45,212 nucleotides of DNA from NCBI GenBank assembly GCA_944386715.1, contig CALXCD010000010.1, positions 1 to 45,212 on the forward strand. Reading direction: 5' to 3'. Every line of letters starts with the position of its first letter. Position 1 is the stretch's first letter. This document shows positions 26,796 through 34,110 of the stretch, one piece after another. The notes under the pieces are model-generated. The model was not told the DNA's origin, did no database searches, and saw nothing but the letters and a program-made list of their open reading frames with translations. Source of the DNA: an uncultured Clostridia bacterium (lineage in GTDB: Bacteria; Bacillota; Clostridia; TANB77; CAG-508). A program made the translations under genes and the position numbers.

Positions 26796-26912
26796 GTCAC
26801 CCAGCTTACGCTGATATTCCGGAAGGGTGTGTTCTTTTCTTGTAACACCGGAAGTATCATTCTGTATCCAGATGATACTGCTTCCGTCTTCACCTTGATA
26901 AAATAGGAATGA
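26796..26912 (-). pseudogene. Remnant 3' end of a foreign gene
   Basis: On the minus strand an open frame reads FLFYQGEDGSSIIWIQND, continues TSGVTRKEHTLPEYQRKLGD and stops at about 26796. Codons such as gac, ggc-type GC-ending choices, ctg and ccg differ from native A-ending usage, and a strong terminator follows. No start is visible upstream, where the peptide-binding protein promoter lies, so it looks like the last roughly 40 codons of a gene whose body has been lost. Family not recognised. Confidence 0.5.
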
Positions 26913-26940
26913 CTTTTTATCATTTTTTAAACAAGAAACC

Positions 26941-26969
26941 TTGAAAAAAATACCAAGATAAGATATGAT
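26941..26969 (+). promoter_or_regulatory. Promoter of the peptide-binding protein gene
   Basis: TTGAAA (26941-26946), a 17-bp spacer and TATGAT (26964-26969), 20 bp upstream of the ATG. Confidence 0.55.
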
Positions 26970-26989
26970 AACAAAGATAGAGGTGAAAT

Positions 26990-28570
26990 ATGAAATCTAA
27001 TTTTTTTAAATACATATTTATTATATTTGTCATAGGAATCATGATATTTGCATTCTTCAAAATGAAAAGTGACCAACAGGAAAATCAACAGCAAGCTCAA
27101 GTAAGTGACAATACGATAGAAAGAGTAAAAGAAATACGACTAGGAATAGCAGAATTTGACACCATCAATCCCATATTAAGTAATAACAAAAATATACAAG
27201 ATATAACCAAAATAATATATGAACCATTAGTGAATTTAAGCAAAGACTATAAAGCAACACCAGGCTTAGCAACAGAATGGGCAAAGCAAAACGATACGAC
27301 CTATATTATAAAGCTAAGAGAAAATGTCAAATGGTCAGATGGAGAAAGATTTACAGCAGCAGATGTACAATTTACAATAGATAGATTAAAAGAAAGAAAC
27401 AGTGTGTATTCAAGCAATGTACAAAACATCACTTTATTAGAAGTAGTAGATGATTATACCATCAAAATAACATTAGATAAAGAAGTACCATTTTTTGAAT
27501 ATAATTTGATTTTTCCAATTTTATCAAAAACTTTTTATGAAACACAAGACTTCAATAATACAACTATTGTACCAGTGGGAACAGGTATGTATAAAGTAAG
27601 TGATGTACAACCAACCTACATTACCTTAACACCAAACACAAACTGGTGGAATAGAGATGTAGAATTATCACTAGAAAAAATCATTGTCAATGTATACAGT
27701 TCAGTAGGAGAATTGTACAATAGTTTTAAAATTGGAAATGTAGACTTAATTAGTACTTCCAATATCAATTTACAAGAATATATTGGAACCATTGGGTACA
27801 CACCAAAAGAAATGAAAGGAAGAGAACATGATTTTATTGCACTAAATACACAAAATTATTTTTTAGCAAAACAAGAAGTACGAAAAGCAATAGCTTATTC
27901 TATTGATAGAACCAATATTATTTCCAGTGTCTTTAACAATAAATATTATACTTCAAGTTTTCCATTAGATTATGGAAGTTGGATATATCAAGAACAAGAT
28001 ACAAGTAGTGGATATAATGTAGAACAAGCAAAACAATTATTAACAGATAATGGATGGGTCTATAGAAAAAATAGAGGGTGGCAGAAAACAGAAAATTATA
28101 AAACACAAACACTAGCCTTAAATCTTGTTGTTAAAGCAAGTGATGCCACAAAAGTTTCAGTAGCCGAAAATATCAAAGCCCAATTAGCCACTCAAGGAAT
28201 TATCATTAATGTACAAGCATATTCTGATGAACAATATAAAACAGTTCTTAATAATAAAGCCTATGACATGATATTATGCAGTATAAACCTTTCCCCAAGT
28301 CCTAATATGACAACTTTTTTTGGAGAAAATAATTTAGCCAATTACCAAAATGAAGAAGTAACAAATATCATGAACGAAGTAAAAAATACCACAGATGAAA
28401 ATATCATGAAAGAAAAATACAAAAGACTAGCGGAAATTTATAAAACAGATATACCATATATTAGTTTATATACCAATAAACATACAGTTGCCTATAATTC
28501 TGCATTAGTAGGAACCATTGAACCAACTTGGTTTAATCCCTATAATGGAATAGAGACATGGTATAAATAA
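26990..28570 (+). CDS. Extracellular solute-binding protein, family 5 (peptide/nickel type)
   Basis: A 526-residue SBP_bac_5 protein that captures oligopeptides or similar ligands. It starts behind AGAGGTG. One N-terminal hydrophobic helix (about 7-25) has no cysteine, so no lipobox: the protein is probably anchored by an uncleaved helix or released, rather than lipidated. Family landmarks are IYEPLVNLSKDYKATPGLATEW, KLRENVKWSDGERFTAADVQFTIDRLK, VGTGMYKV, and RKAIAYSIDRTNII. No permease or ATPase genes lie nearby; recA follows at once. A transporter elsewhere or a signalling role is possible. Confidence 0.9.
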   Translation: MKSNFFKYIFIIFVIGIMIFAFFKMKSDQQENQQQAQVSDNTIERVKEIRLGIAEFDTINPILSNNKNIQDITKIIYEPLVNLSKDYKATPGLATEWAKQNDTTYIIKLRENVKWSDGERFTAADVQFTIDRLKERNSVYSSNVQNITLLEVVDDYTIKITLDKEVPFFEYNLIFPILSKTFYETQDFNNTTIVPVGTGMYKVSDVQPTYITLTPNTNWWNRDVELSLEKIIVNVYSSVGELYNSFKIGNVDLISTSNINLQEYIGTIGYTPKEMKGREHDFIALNTQNYFLAKQEVRKAIAYSIDRTNIISSVFNNKYYTSSFPLDYGSWIYQEQDTSSGYNVEQAKQLLTDNGWVYRKNRGWQKTENYKTQTLALNLVVKASDATKVSVAENIKAQLATQGIIINVQAYSDEQYKTVLNNKAYDMILCSINLSPSPNMTTFFGENNLANYQNEEVTNIMNEVKNTTDENIMKEKYKRLAEIYKTDIPYISLYTNKHTVAYNSALVGTIEPTWFNPYNGIETWYK

Positions 28571-28587
28571 AAAATTTCAAAAAAGTA

Positions 28588-28615
28588 TTGACAAAACAAA
28601 TTTTTGATATATAAT
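28588..28615 (+). promoter_or_regulatory. recA promoter with a possible LexA half-match
   Basis: TTGACA (28588-28593), a 16-bp spacer and TATAAT (28610-28615). Downstream, AAAC-AAAA-GTTC (28625-28636) differs by one base from the Firmicute SOS-box core GAAC-N4-GTTC. LexA control is thus possible but not shown. Confidence 0.6.
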
Positions 28616-28656
28616 AAGAATATCAAACAAAAGTTCAAAATATAAGGAGGAAAACA

Positions 28657-29703
28657 ATGAGCGAGAATACAGAAAAAAAGAAAGCACTAGAAATGGCAAT
28701 GAGTCAAATAGAAAAACAATTTGGAAAAGGTTCTGTCATGAAATTAGGAGAATTTAAAGCAATGGAAATAGAAGCAATTCCAACAGGAGCTTTAAGCTTA
28801 GATATTGCATTAGGAATAGGGGGAGTTCCAAGAGGCAGAATCGTAGAAATATATGGACCAGAATCTTCAGGAAAAACAACATTAGCATTACATGTTGTTG
28901 CTGAAGCACAAAAAATGGGAGGAGAAGCAGCTTTTATTGATGCAGAACATGCCCTAGACCCAGTATATGCTAAAAAATTAGGAGTAGATATTGATAATTT
29001 AATCGTATCACAACCAGATACAGGAGAACAAGCATTAGAAATTACAGAAAGTTTAGTAAGAAGTGGAGCATTAGATGTCATAGTAGTAGACTCTGTTGCA
29101 GCTTTAGTTCCAAAGGCTGAAATAGATGGAGATATGGGAGATTCTCATATGGGACTACAAGCCAGATTAATGTCACAAGCTTTAAGAAAATTAGCAGGAG
29201 CTTTAAACAAATCAAAAACAGTTTTAATATTTATCAACCAACTAAGAGAAAAAATAGGAGTTATGTTTGGAAATCCTGAAACAACAACAGGAGGAAGAGC
29301 TTTAAAATTCTATGCTTCTGTTAGAATGGATATTAGAAAAATTGAAAATATTAAACAAGATGGAGAATTTAAAGGAAGTCGTGCACGTGTAAAAATTGTA
29401 AAAAACAAAGTGGCACCACCTTTTAGAGAAGCAGAATTTGATATTGTGTATGGAGAAGGAATTTCAAAAGCTGGAAATATTTTAGATATGGCTGTTAACT
29501 TAGATATCATTGAAAAAAGTGGTTCTTGGTTTAGCTATAATGGAGATAGAATTGGTCAAGGTAGAGAAAATGTTAAAAAATATTTAATAGATAATCCAGA
29601 TATATTAGAAGAAGTAGAAGCAAAAGTAAGAGAAAACTTTGCGAAAGCTTTTGAACAAAGCTTAGGAGAAGAACTACCTAGCGCAGAAGAGGATGAAGAT
29701 TAA
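28657..29703 (+). CDS. recA: Recombinase RecA
   Basis: ATP-dependent strand-exchange protein of homologous recombination and SOS induction. At 348 residues it is the standard length. It has the start [27 protein letters not shown], Walker [10 protein letters not shown] (about 67-75), IDAEHALDP, Walker [11 protein letters not shown], the L1 loop [15 protein letters not shown], and [21 protein letters not shown] (L2). The acidic tail [11 protein letters not shown] is typical. A strong GGAGG site precedes it. It ends before a strong hairpin that separates it from recX. Confidence 0.98.
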   Translation: MSENTEKKKALEMAMSQIEKQFGKGSVMKLGEFKAMEIEAIPTGALSLDIALGIGGVPRGRIVEIYGPESSGKTTLALHVVAEAQKMGGEAAFIDAEHALDPVYAKKLGVDIDNLIVSQPDTGEQALEITESLVRSGALDVIVVDSVAALVPKAEIDGDMGDSHMGLQARLMSQALRKLAGALNKSKTVLIFINQLREKIGVMFGNPETTTGGRALKFYASVRMDIRKIENIKQDGEFKGSRARVKIVKNKVAPPFREAEFDIVYGEGISKAGNILDMAVNLDIIEKSGSWFSYNGDRIGQGRENVKKYLIDNPDILEEVEAKVRENFAKAFEQSLGEELPSAEEDED

Positions 29704-29720
29704 AAATTAAAACTTGGATA

Positions 29721-29769
29721 AAAATAGGGGCTAACTAGATTTAGAAAATCTAGCTAGTTCCTATTTTTA
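29721..29769 (+). terminator. Intrinsic terminator between recA and recX
   Basis: A long hairpin combines AAAATAGG/CCTATTTT outer arms with CTAACTAGATTT/AAATCTAGCTAG inner pairing, followed by T-rich sequence. Likely bidirectional. Confidence 0.8.
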
Positions 29770-29781
29770 TTAAACAAAATA

Positions 29782-29810
29782 TTGATATTTAGAAATCTTT
29801 ATAGTAAAAT
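29782..29810 (+). promoter_or_regulatory. Promoter for recX-scpA
   Basis: TTGATA (29782-29787), a 17-bp spacer and TAAAAT (29805-29810), 25 bp upstream of the recX start. Confidence 0.5.
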
Positions 29811-29835
29811 AAACAAAAAAGAAAAGGAATAAAAA

Positions 29836-30276
29836 ATGTATACCATAGAAGAATTTGATAAAGAAAAAACAAGAATATTAAAATATATCCTATACAAAAA
29901 AAGAACAGAACAAGAAATACGCAATAAATATGCAAGAGAAGTAGAAGAAAATCTATTAGAAGATATTATTGCATATTTAAAAGAAGCAGGATACATCAAT
30001 GACAAAGAATATATCGAAAAAGCAATCCATAATTTTATCAGTCTAAAAAACCTATCTATTAGAGAAATAAAATATAAACTTTTAACTAAAGGGCTAAATA
30101 AAAATGAAGTAGAAGACTATATCAGTGAAAATCAAGAAGAATTAAAACAATATGAAATCAAATCAGCACAAAATATTTGTTATAAAAAATCAACAAATAT
30201 GGAACCAGAAGAAATCAAACAATATTTATTAAAAAAAGGGTATCTATCAGAAAATATAGAAGAAGCAATGTCTTAA
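29836..30276 (+). CDS. recX: RecA-modulating protein RecX
   Basis: A small helical regulator of 146 residues that limits RecA filament growth. The tandem three-helix repeats are visible as RTEQEIRNKYAREVEENLLEDIIAYLKEAGYINDKEYIEKAI, then LSIREIKYKLLTKGLNKNEVEDYI, then EPEEIKQYLLKKGYLSENIEEAM. It lacks the N-terminal basic extension of longer Bacillus RecX proteins. Located directly after recA, as in many bacteria, but with its own promoter; scpA follows by 21 bp. Confidence 0.88.
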   Translation: MYTIEEFDKEKTRILKYILYKKRTEQEIRNKYAREVEENLLEDIIAYLKEAGYINDKEYIEKAIHNFISLKNLSIREIKYKLLTKGLNKNEVEDYISENQEELKQYEIKSAQNICYKKSTNMEPEEIKQYLLKKGYLSENIEEAMS

Positions 30277-30297
30277 AAATAAAAGGAAGAGGAAAAA

Positions 30298-31044
30298 ATG
30301 TCAATACTAGCTTTAGAAACCAAAAAATATGCTATAAAAATAGACAATTTTGAAGGACCATTAGATTTATTATGTCATCTTATTGATAAAAATAAGATGA
30401 ATATTTATGATATTCAAATAAGTAAAATTACAGACCAATATATTGAATACTTAAAAGAACAAGAAAAACTAAATCTTGAAATTGCCAGTGAATTTTTAGT
30501 AATGGCATCTACGTTACTATATTTAAAATCCAAAAATCTTCTACCAAAACAAGAAGAAGAGGAAGAAGAGTTAACAGAAGAAGAATTAATTAGAAGAATC
30601 ATAGAATATAAAAAATTTAAAGAAATTAGTAAAGTATTCAAAGAAAACTATGAAATATATGCCAACAGAGTTTTTAAGGGACAAGAAGAAATTGCATTAC
30701 CTAAAAAGAAATTAGAAAAAGAATTTAATGATACAATCATTCCTAACATTTATCAAAAATTAGTAGAAAGAAACAGTGTAAAAATAAATCAAAATGCAAA
30801 AAACATTGAAAAAATTGCATTAGTAGAAAATTATACAGTAGCAAGTAAAGTAAAGGAAATGTTTAAAGTATTAATAAAACACAAAAGGTTTGTATTTAAT
30901 AAATTATTTTCTATTTCAACACATAATAAACAAGAAGTAGTAACAGCTTTTAGTGGTTTATTAGAATTATCTAGAAGAAACAAAGTAGAAACAAAACAAG
31001 AAGAACTATTTGGAGATATTACAGTAAAAAAAGTAAAAAAATAA
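30298..31044 (+). CDS. scpA: Segregation and condensation protein A
   Basis: Kleisin subunit of the SMC-ScpAB condensin that organises and segregates the chromosome. It is 248 residues. The N-terminal SMC-binding helix is YAIKIDNFEGPLDLLCHLIDKNKMNIYDI. A central stretch, EFLVMASTLLYLKSKNLLPKQEEEEEEL, precedes an acidic linker. The C-terminal winged-helix segment is VTAFSGLLELSRRNKVETKQEELFGDI. It ends in a lysine-rich tail. No scpB is present in the window. Confidence 0.95.
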   Translation: MSILALETKKYAIKIDNFEGPLDLLCHLIDKNKMNIYDIQISKITDQYIEYLKEQEKLNLEIASEFLVMASTLLYLKSKNLLPKQEEEEEELTEEELIRRIIEYKKFKEISKVFKENYEIYANRVFKGQEEIALPKKKLEKEFNDTIIPNIYQKLVERNSVKINQNAKNIEKIALVENYTVASKVKEMFKVLIKHKRFVFNKLFSISTHNKQEVVTAFSGLLELSRRNKVETKQEELFGDITVKKVKK

Positions 31045-31053
31045 TAAAAACAA

Positions 31054-31087
31054 AGAAGCCCAATCTTTTCAGGTTGGACTTCTCTTT
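31054..31087 (+). terminator. Intrinsic terminator after scpA
   Basis: AGAAGCCCAATC pairs with GGTTGGACTTCT (one G-T pair and one mismatch) around a short loop, followed by CTTTAGATTTT. Confidence 0.65.
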
Positions 31088-31111
31088 AGATTTTCCTAAT
31101 AGGAAAAATCT

Positions 31112-31597
31112 TTAATTGACAGACTTATTTAAAATGAGATATTCGGCGATAGTATAAAGGAAGACCTTATTAGTTGGAATTCTAATATGTTGATTGAAAA
31201 TTTTATTAATAAGTTCTAGATTTCCATCTGACCATGCAACACTTTTTGCATAACGAATGCCCCGTTCTATAGAAGATGGGGTTGTTTTATAAATATCAGC
31301 CAAATCAGCATATAATAATTTATGAGACTTAGATAAAAAATTATCTTTAATTAACATAAGAATAGCAGTAGTTATATACTGATACCCATTCATATGCACA
31401 GGAATTCCAAGATCCCAAAGAAAATTTGAAATACAAATTTCCAGTTCCTCATTTCTTTTATTAAAATCATTTCCGGTTATGTCTCCAGAAATATGCCGAG
31501 AATTGTTATCTCCTTGGAGAAGATCTTCAAGAATCTCACATGCAGTTCTTAAAGTAGTTAATAAATTCTGCAAATTTTTCCTCTCTTTTTCTGTCAT
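31112..31597 (-). CDS. Orphan Spo0A-type DNA-binding protein (no receiver domain)
   Basis: The 161-residue protein has a Spo0A C-terminal (PF08769-like) domain at about 55-155: FLWDLGIPVHMNGYQYITTAILMLI, LLYADLADIYKTTPSSIERGIRYAKSVAW (recognition-helix region) and a final helix ending AEYLILNKSVN. The phosphorylatable receiver domain of Spo0A is absent. The first 55 residues are a polar helical segment. Codon use is foreign: many ctt, tct, act and gct codons, and two in-frame CGG arginines (tct-cgg-cat; gaa-cgg-ggc, the latter at the conserved ER), while native genes here avoid CGG. It may bind Spo0A boxes constitutively; such boxes lie 1.5 kb away before spoIIAA. Confidence 0.82.
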   Translation of the reverse strand: MTEKERKNLQNLLTTLRTACEILEDLLQGDNNSRHISGDITGNDFNKRNEELEICISNFLWDLGIPVHMNGYQYITTAILMLIKDNFLSKSHKLLYADLADIYKTTPSSIERGIRYAKSVAWSDGNLELINKIFNQHIRIPTNKVFLYTIAEYLILNKSVN

Positions 31598-31624
31598 AAT
31601 TTTTATACTCCTTTGTTTTTTATT

Positions 31625-31640
31625 TCAAGAATTTTCTTGA
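31625..31640 (-). promoter_or_regulatory. Dyad operator candidate upstream of the orphan Spo0A-like gene
   Basis: TCAAGAA-TT-TTCTTGA is a perfect 7+7 dyad lying just downstream of the predicted transcription start. A repressor binding here would block the promoter; the regulator is unknown. Confidence 0.4.
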
Positions 31641-31647
31641 TAAAATA

Positions 31648-31676
31648 ATTATATATTACTATTTACATAATGTCAA
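31648..31676 (-). promoter_or_regulatory. Consensus promoter of the orphan Spo0A-like gene
   Basis: On the minus strand TTGACA (complement of 31671-31676), 17 bp, then TATAAT (complement of 31648-31653): a perfect sigma-A match. Confidence 0.7.
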
Positions 31677-31789
31677 ACCTAAAAGAAATGTTTTTCAAAA
31701 ATCTAAAATGGAATATCTAATATGGTAAATGAATAAAATAGAAAAAAATGGAAAGACTATTACTAAATCCTATCAAAGGAGGCAGAAAA

Positions 31790-32401
31790 ATGGTCTTTCT
31801 TTTTATATTAGGAATCATTATTTTACTACTAGTATTTTCTAAAATAAGAATAGAAATACAAAATTTTAAATTTACAACTCAGAACAAACAACATATCAAT
31901 ACAACTTACCGAGTAACATGCAAATGGAAGATATTACACAAAATACCAATAGCCAAAATAACAATAACCAATCCCAAAATAGAAAAATGGAACATGAAAG
32001 AAAAAATGAAAAAAATAAATATGGAAGTTTTGCAAAATACAAATAAGATAGATAAAAAAGTCGTCGAAGCAATCAAACATGCTAATATACAATACAAAAA
32101 AATAAATTTAAAAATAGAAATAGGAACGGAAAATGCATGTTTAACATCTTTTCTGATACCAACTATTAGTACAATAATTGCTATTTGGCTAAGACAAAAA
32201 ATGCAAGATAATAAAAATCAAACATTTATTGTACAGCCTATTTATCAAAACAAGAATTTAGTAAATATCCAATTTTCAGGTATATTTGAAATCAAAATGA
32301 TACATATTATAAATATAATATATATCTTAAATAAGAAAGGAAGCGTGAAAGAAGATGAGCGAACATCCCATAGAAGGACTTATGATTACAGCTATGAATA
32401 G
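31790..32401 (+). CDS. YtfI-like DUF2953 membrane-anchored protein
   Basis: About 203 residues, starting at ATG 31790 behind AAAGGAGG (an in-frame ATG at 31748 contains that site and is rejected). The N terminus MVFLFILGIIILLLVFSKIRIEI is a membrane helix and the start of the DUF2953 domain. The rest is a basic mixed region with a second hydrophobic patch (LTSFLIPTISTIIAIWL, about 125-141). In Bacillus the equivalent ytfI precedes ytfJ in a sporulation-expressed pair, as it does here. Function unknown. It overlaps ytfJ by 47 bp. Confidence 0.8.
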   Translation: MVFLFILGIIILLLVFSKIRIEIQNFKFTTQNKQHINTTYRVTCKWKILHKIPIAKITITNPKIEKWNMKEKMKKINMEVLQNTNKIDKKVVEAIKHANIQYKKINLKIEIGTENACLTSFLIPTISTIIAIWLRQKMQDNKNQTFIVQPIYQNKNLVNIQFSGIFEIKMIHIINIIYILNKKGSVKEDERTSHRRTYDYSYE

Positions 32402-32993
32402 CATTCAAGACATGATAGATGTCAATACCATTATAGGAGAACCAATCGAAACTTCAAATAATATCGTTATTATTCCTATCTCAAAAGTTTCATTCGGATT
32501 TGCAGCAGGCGGAAGTGAATTTAAAGGAGAAACCATAGATGAATATACCAAAAGAGATAAAGAAGAAGCCATTCAATATAGATTACCATTTGGAGGAGGA
32601 AGTGGAGCAGGAGTTACTATTAATCCAATCGCATTTCTAGTCATTCAATCCAATAATGTTAGATTAATGCCTGTAGCACATAGTTCTTCTTTAGATAAAT
32701 TATTGGACTATGTACCAGATTTAATTGAAAAAACAAATAATATGTTAAATCGCTGTATGCAAAATCGAAAAGAAGAAACACAAAAAATATTAAAAGAAAT
32801 GCAAAAAAAGCAAAGGGAAAATGAGGAAAAAACAGAAAAGAAAATAGAAAAAACATTAGAAACAAAAGAAGGACAACAAGAAGAAGTAGAAAAAACGATA
32901 GAGAGAACAAAAAGAGCAAAAAGACCTGAACCGAAACAAGAAGAAGTTCAATATGAATTTGAATATGATGAAACAATAGATGAAGATGAATAA
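32355..32993 (+). CDS. ytfJ: YtfJ/GerW-family sporulation protein
   Basis: A 212-residue protein. The N-terminal domain (about 1-125) is the conserved YtfJ fold: EHPIEGLMITAMNSIQDMIDVNTIIGEPIE, NIVIIPISKVSFGFAAGGSEF, and a glycine-rich LPFGGGSGAGVTINPIAFLVI. The C-terminal 85 residues are a charged Glu/Lys-rich extension absent from the short Bacillus protein and predicted to be disordered or coiled. YtfJ is made in the forespore and is linked to spore germination in some species. Translationally coupled to ytfI. Confidence 0.9.
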   Translation: MSEHPIEGLMITAMNSIQDMIDVNTIIGEPIETSNNIVIIPISKVSFGFAAGGSEFKGETIDEYTKRDKEEAIQYRLPFGGGSGAGVTINPIAFLVIQSNNVRLMPVAHSSSLDKLLDYVPDLIEKTNNMLNRCMQNRKEETQKILKEMQKKQRENEEKTEKKIEKTLETKEGQQEEVEKTIERTKRAKRPEPKQEEVQYEFEYDETIDEDE

Positions 32994-32998
32994 GTTGG

Positions 32999-33074
32999 CA
33001 TCGGGGACATTCTTTTTTGGCAATTCCATAGTATTATTCTATATGAATTCTGCCAAAAAAGAATGTCCCCGATG
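32999..33074. repeat. REPIN-like hairpin between ytfJ and spoIIAA
   Basis: The arms CATCGGGGACATTCTTTTTT (32999-33018) and its complement (33055-33074) extend through TGGCA/TGCCA, giving 24-bp perfect arms. A partly paired ATTC...GAAT inner stem follows. The arm resembles the outer arm of the 20005-20186 element (shared GGGACATTC, T-run, GGCA). It begins six bases after the ytfJ stop and can act as its terminator. Confidence 0.88.
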
Positions 33075-33077
33075 GCA

Positions 33078-33119
33078 TGTCGAAAACTTCTTAACATTCG
33101 ACAAAACTTCTTAAAATTC
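33078..33119 (+). promoter_or_regulatory. Two Spo0A boxes within a 20-bp direct repeat upstream of spoIIAA
   Basis: TGTCGAA (33078-33084) and its inverse TTCGACA (33097-33103) match the 0A-box core. The segments AAAACTTCTTAA[c/a]ATTC at 33083-33099 and 33103-33119 repeat with a 20-bp period, two helical turns. In Bacillus, spoIIA is activated by phosphorylated Spo0A, so position and motif agree. Confidence 0.65.
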
Positions 33120-33123
33120 ACTC

Positions 33124-33152
33124 TTGGAAAAATATGGAAAAAGTATTATAAT
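33124..33152 (+). promoter_or_regulatory. spoIIA promoter, sigma-A-like
   Basis: TTGGAA (33124-33129), a 17-bp spacer and TATAAT (33147-33152), 27 bp before spoIIAA. In Bacillus the operon uses sigma-H; no convincing sigma-H match was seen here. Confidence 0.5.
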
Positions 33153-33179
33153 AAACCAAGAAAAACAAAGGAGGAAAAC

Positions 33180-33522
33180 ATGGAAACAAAATTTTATAAA
33201 AAGGACAAGGTTTTAGTTTTCAAAATAACAGAAGAAATTGATGATAACAGTGTACAAAAGATAAGGAGGAGAGCGGATTATGAAATTGAAAGATATATGC
33301 CTAAAAGAGTTATATTTGATTTTGATAGTGTTTCTTTCATGGATAGTGCGGGGATAGGTCTGATAATAGGTAGATACAAATTTACCAATATGTTAGGAGG
33401 AAAATTAGAAGTAGCAAATCTGACACCAGCCGTAAAAAGAATATTTGAAATGAGTGGAATTTTAAGATTAATACCAGTAACTCGGATTAGAACAAATAAC
33501 TGATATAGAAGAAATGGTCTAA
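33180..33522 (+). CDS. spoIIAA: Anti-sigma-F factor antagonist SpoIIAA, with a probable +1 frameshift near its end
   Basis: STAS-domain protein that releases sigma-F by binding SpoIIAB; phosphorylation on Ser controls it. ATG 33180 follows an AGGAGG site. The phospho-acceptor region is FDFDSVSFMDSAGIGLIIGRYK, with Ser in MDSAG (about residue 58). In the unshifted frame it ends at 33503 as VTRIRTNN, 107 residues. Skipping the C of CGG at 33483 (act-CGG-a) gives VTGLEQITDIEEMV, ending at 33522 with 113 residues and a more typical acidic C terminus. The site has the same T-CGG-A context as those in feoB and sigF. The shift is less certain here because the C terminus is poorly conserved. Confidence 0.9.
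33480..33486 (+). other. Candidate +1 frameshift site in spoIIAA
   Basis: The in-frame triplets are act (33480-33482) and cgg (33483-33485), followed by a. A shift reads gga (33484-33486) and moves the stop from 33503 to 33522. Confidence 0.55.
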
Positions 33523-33565
33523 AAAATAAAATTAAAAAATTAAACAAAAATGTCTTAGTGACAAG

Positions 33566-33618
33566 AAAGGAGAAATTCGTATAATAAATATATTTATATT
33601 ATACGAGAAAAAAAGATG
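33566..33618 (+). promoter_or_regulatory. Ribosome site, hairpin and start of spoIIAB
   Basis: AAAGGAG (33566-33572) is 43 bases from the ATG at 33616, too far for normal use. TCGTATAAT (33577-33585) and ATTATACGA (33598-33606) enclose a self-complementary A/T loop. If folded, this hairpin would bring the ribosome site to about 13 bases from the ATG. The local sequence GAAAAAAAG is otherwise a poor site. Confidence 0.5.
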
Positions 33619-34092
33619 AAAAGTGAATTTGAAAATGAAATGAAATTAGAATTTATTAGTAAATCGTCAAATGAAGCATTTGCAAGAATTACAGTAGCAG
33701 CATTTGCTTCTCAGTTAGACCCTACTATTGAAGAACTAGCAGATATTAAAACTGCAGTTTCAGAAGCAGTTACGAATTGTATTATTCATGGATATGATAA
33801 TAGACAAGGAATTGTAAAAGTAGTTGCCAAGCTAAAAGAAAACGAAATTATCATTGAAATTTCAGATAAAGGAAAAGGAATTGAAAACATTGAAATTGCA
33901 AAAGAGCCATTATATACTACCAAACCAAATTTAGAAAGATCTGGAATGGGATTTACCATTATGGAAAGTTTTATGGATTCTATGGAAGTAGAATCTATAG
34001 TGGGATTAGGAACTAAAATTACAATGACAAAAAAAATCAAGCCAAAGGAGGAAGAAACAGAAGAAGAGTTTGAAATGATAACAAAAGAATAA
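33616..34092 (+). CDS. spoIIAB: Anti-sigma-F factor / serine kinase SpoIIAB
   Basis: GHKL-fold kinase that holds sigma-F inactive and phosphorylates SpoIIAA. It is 158 residues. [28 protein letters not shown] aligns with the family start. The N-box is [15 protein letters not shown], the G1 box [11 protein letters not shown], and the G2/lid [26 protein letters not shown] 33616 is used, although the family alignment would also allow ATG 33640. The C-terminal extension is acidic ([15 protein letters not shown]). Middle gene of the spoIIA operon. Confidence 0.95.
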   Translation: MKSEFENEMKLEFISKSSNEAFARITVAAFASQLDPTIEELADIKTAVSEAVTNCIIHGYDNRQGIVKVVAKLKENEIIIEISDKGKGIENIEIAKEPLYTTKPNLERSGMGFTIMESFMDSMEVESIVGLGTKITMTKKIKPKEEETEEEFEMITKE

Positions 34093-34110
34093 AAAGTTAG
34101 GGGTAATATC

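Noticed and set aside
26675..26923. An 82-residue minus-strand protein in this region
   Set aside because: It is out of frame with the more protein-like remnant and runs through the terminator hairpins.
31112..31597. The two CGG codons here as +1 sites
   Set aside because: A shift at the first would stop within seven codons, the contexts are T-CGG-C and A-CGG-G, and the second encodes the Arg conserved in Spo0A. They are better explained as ordinary Arg codons in a foreign gene.
33063..33179. An N-terminal extension of spoIIAA starting at 33063
   Set aside because: It begins inside the REPIN-like hairpin and runs through Spo0A boxes and the promoter; ATG 33180 has the AGGAGG site.
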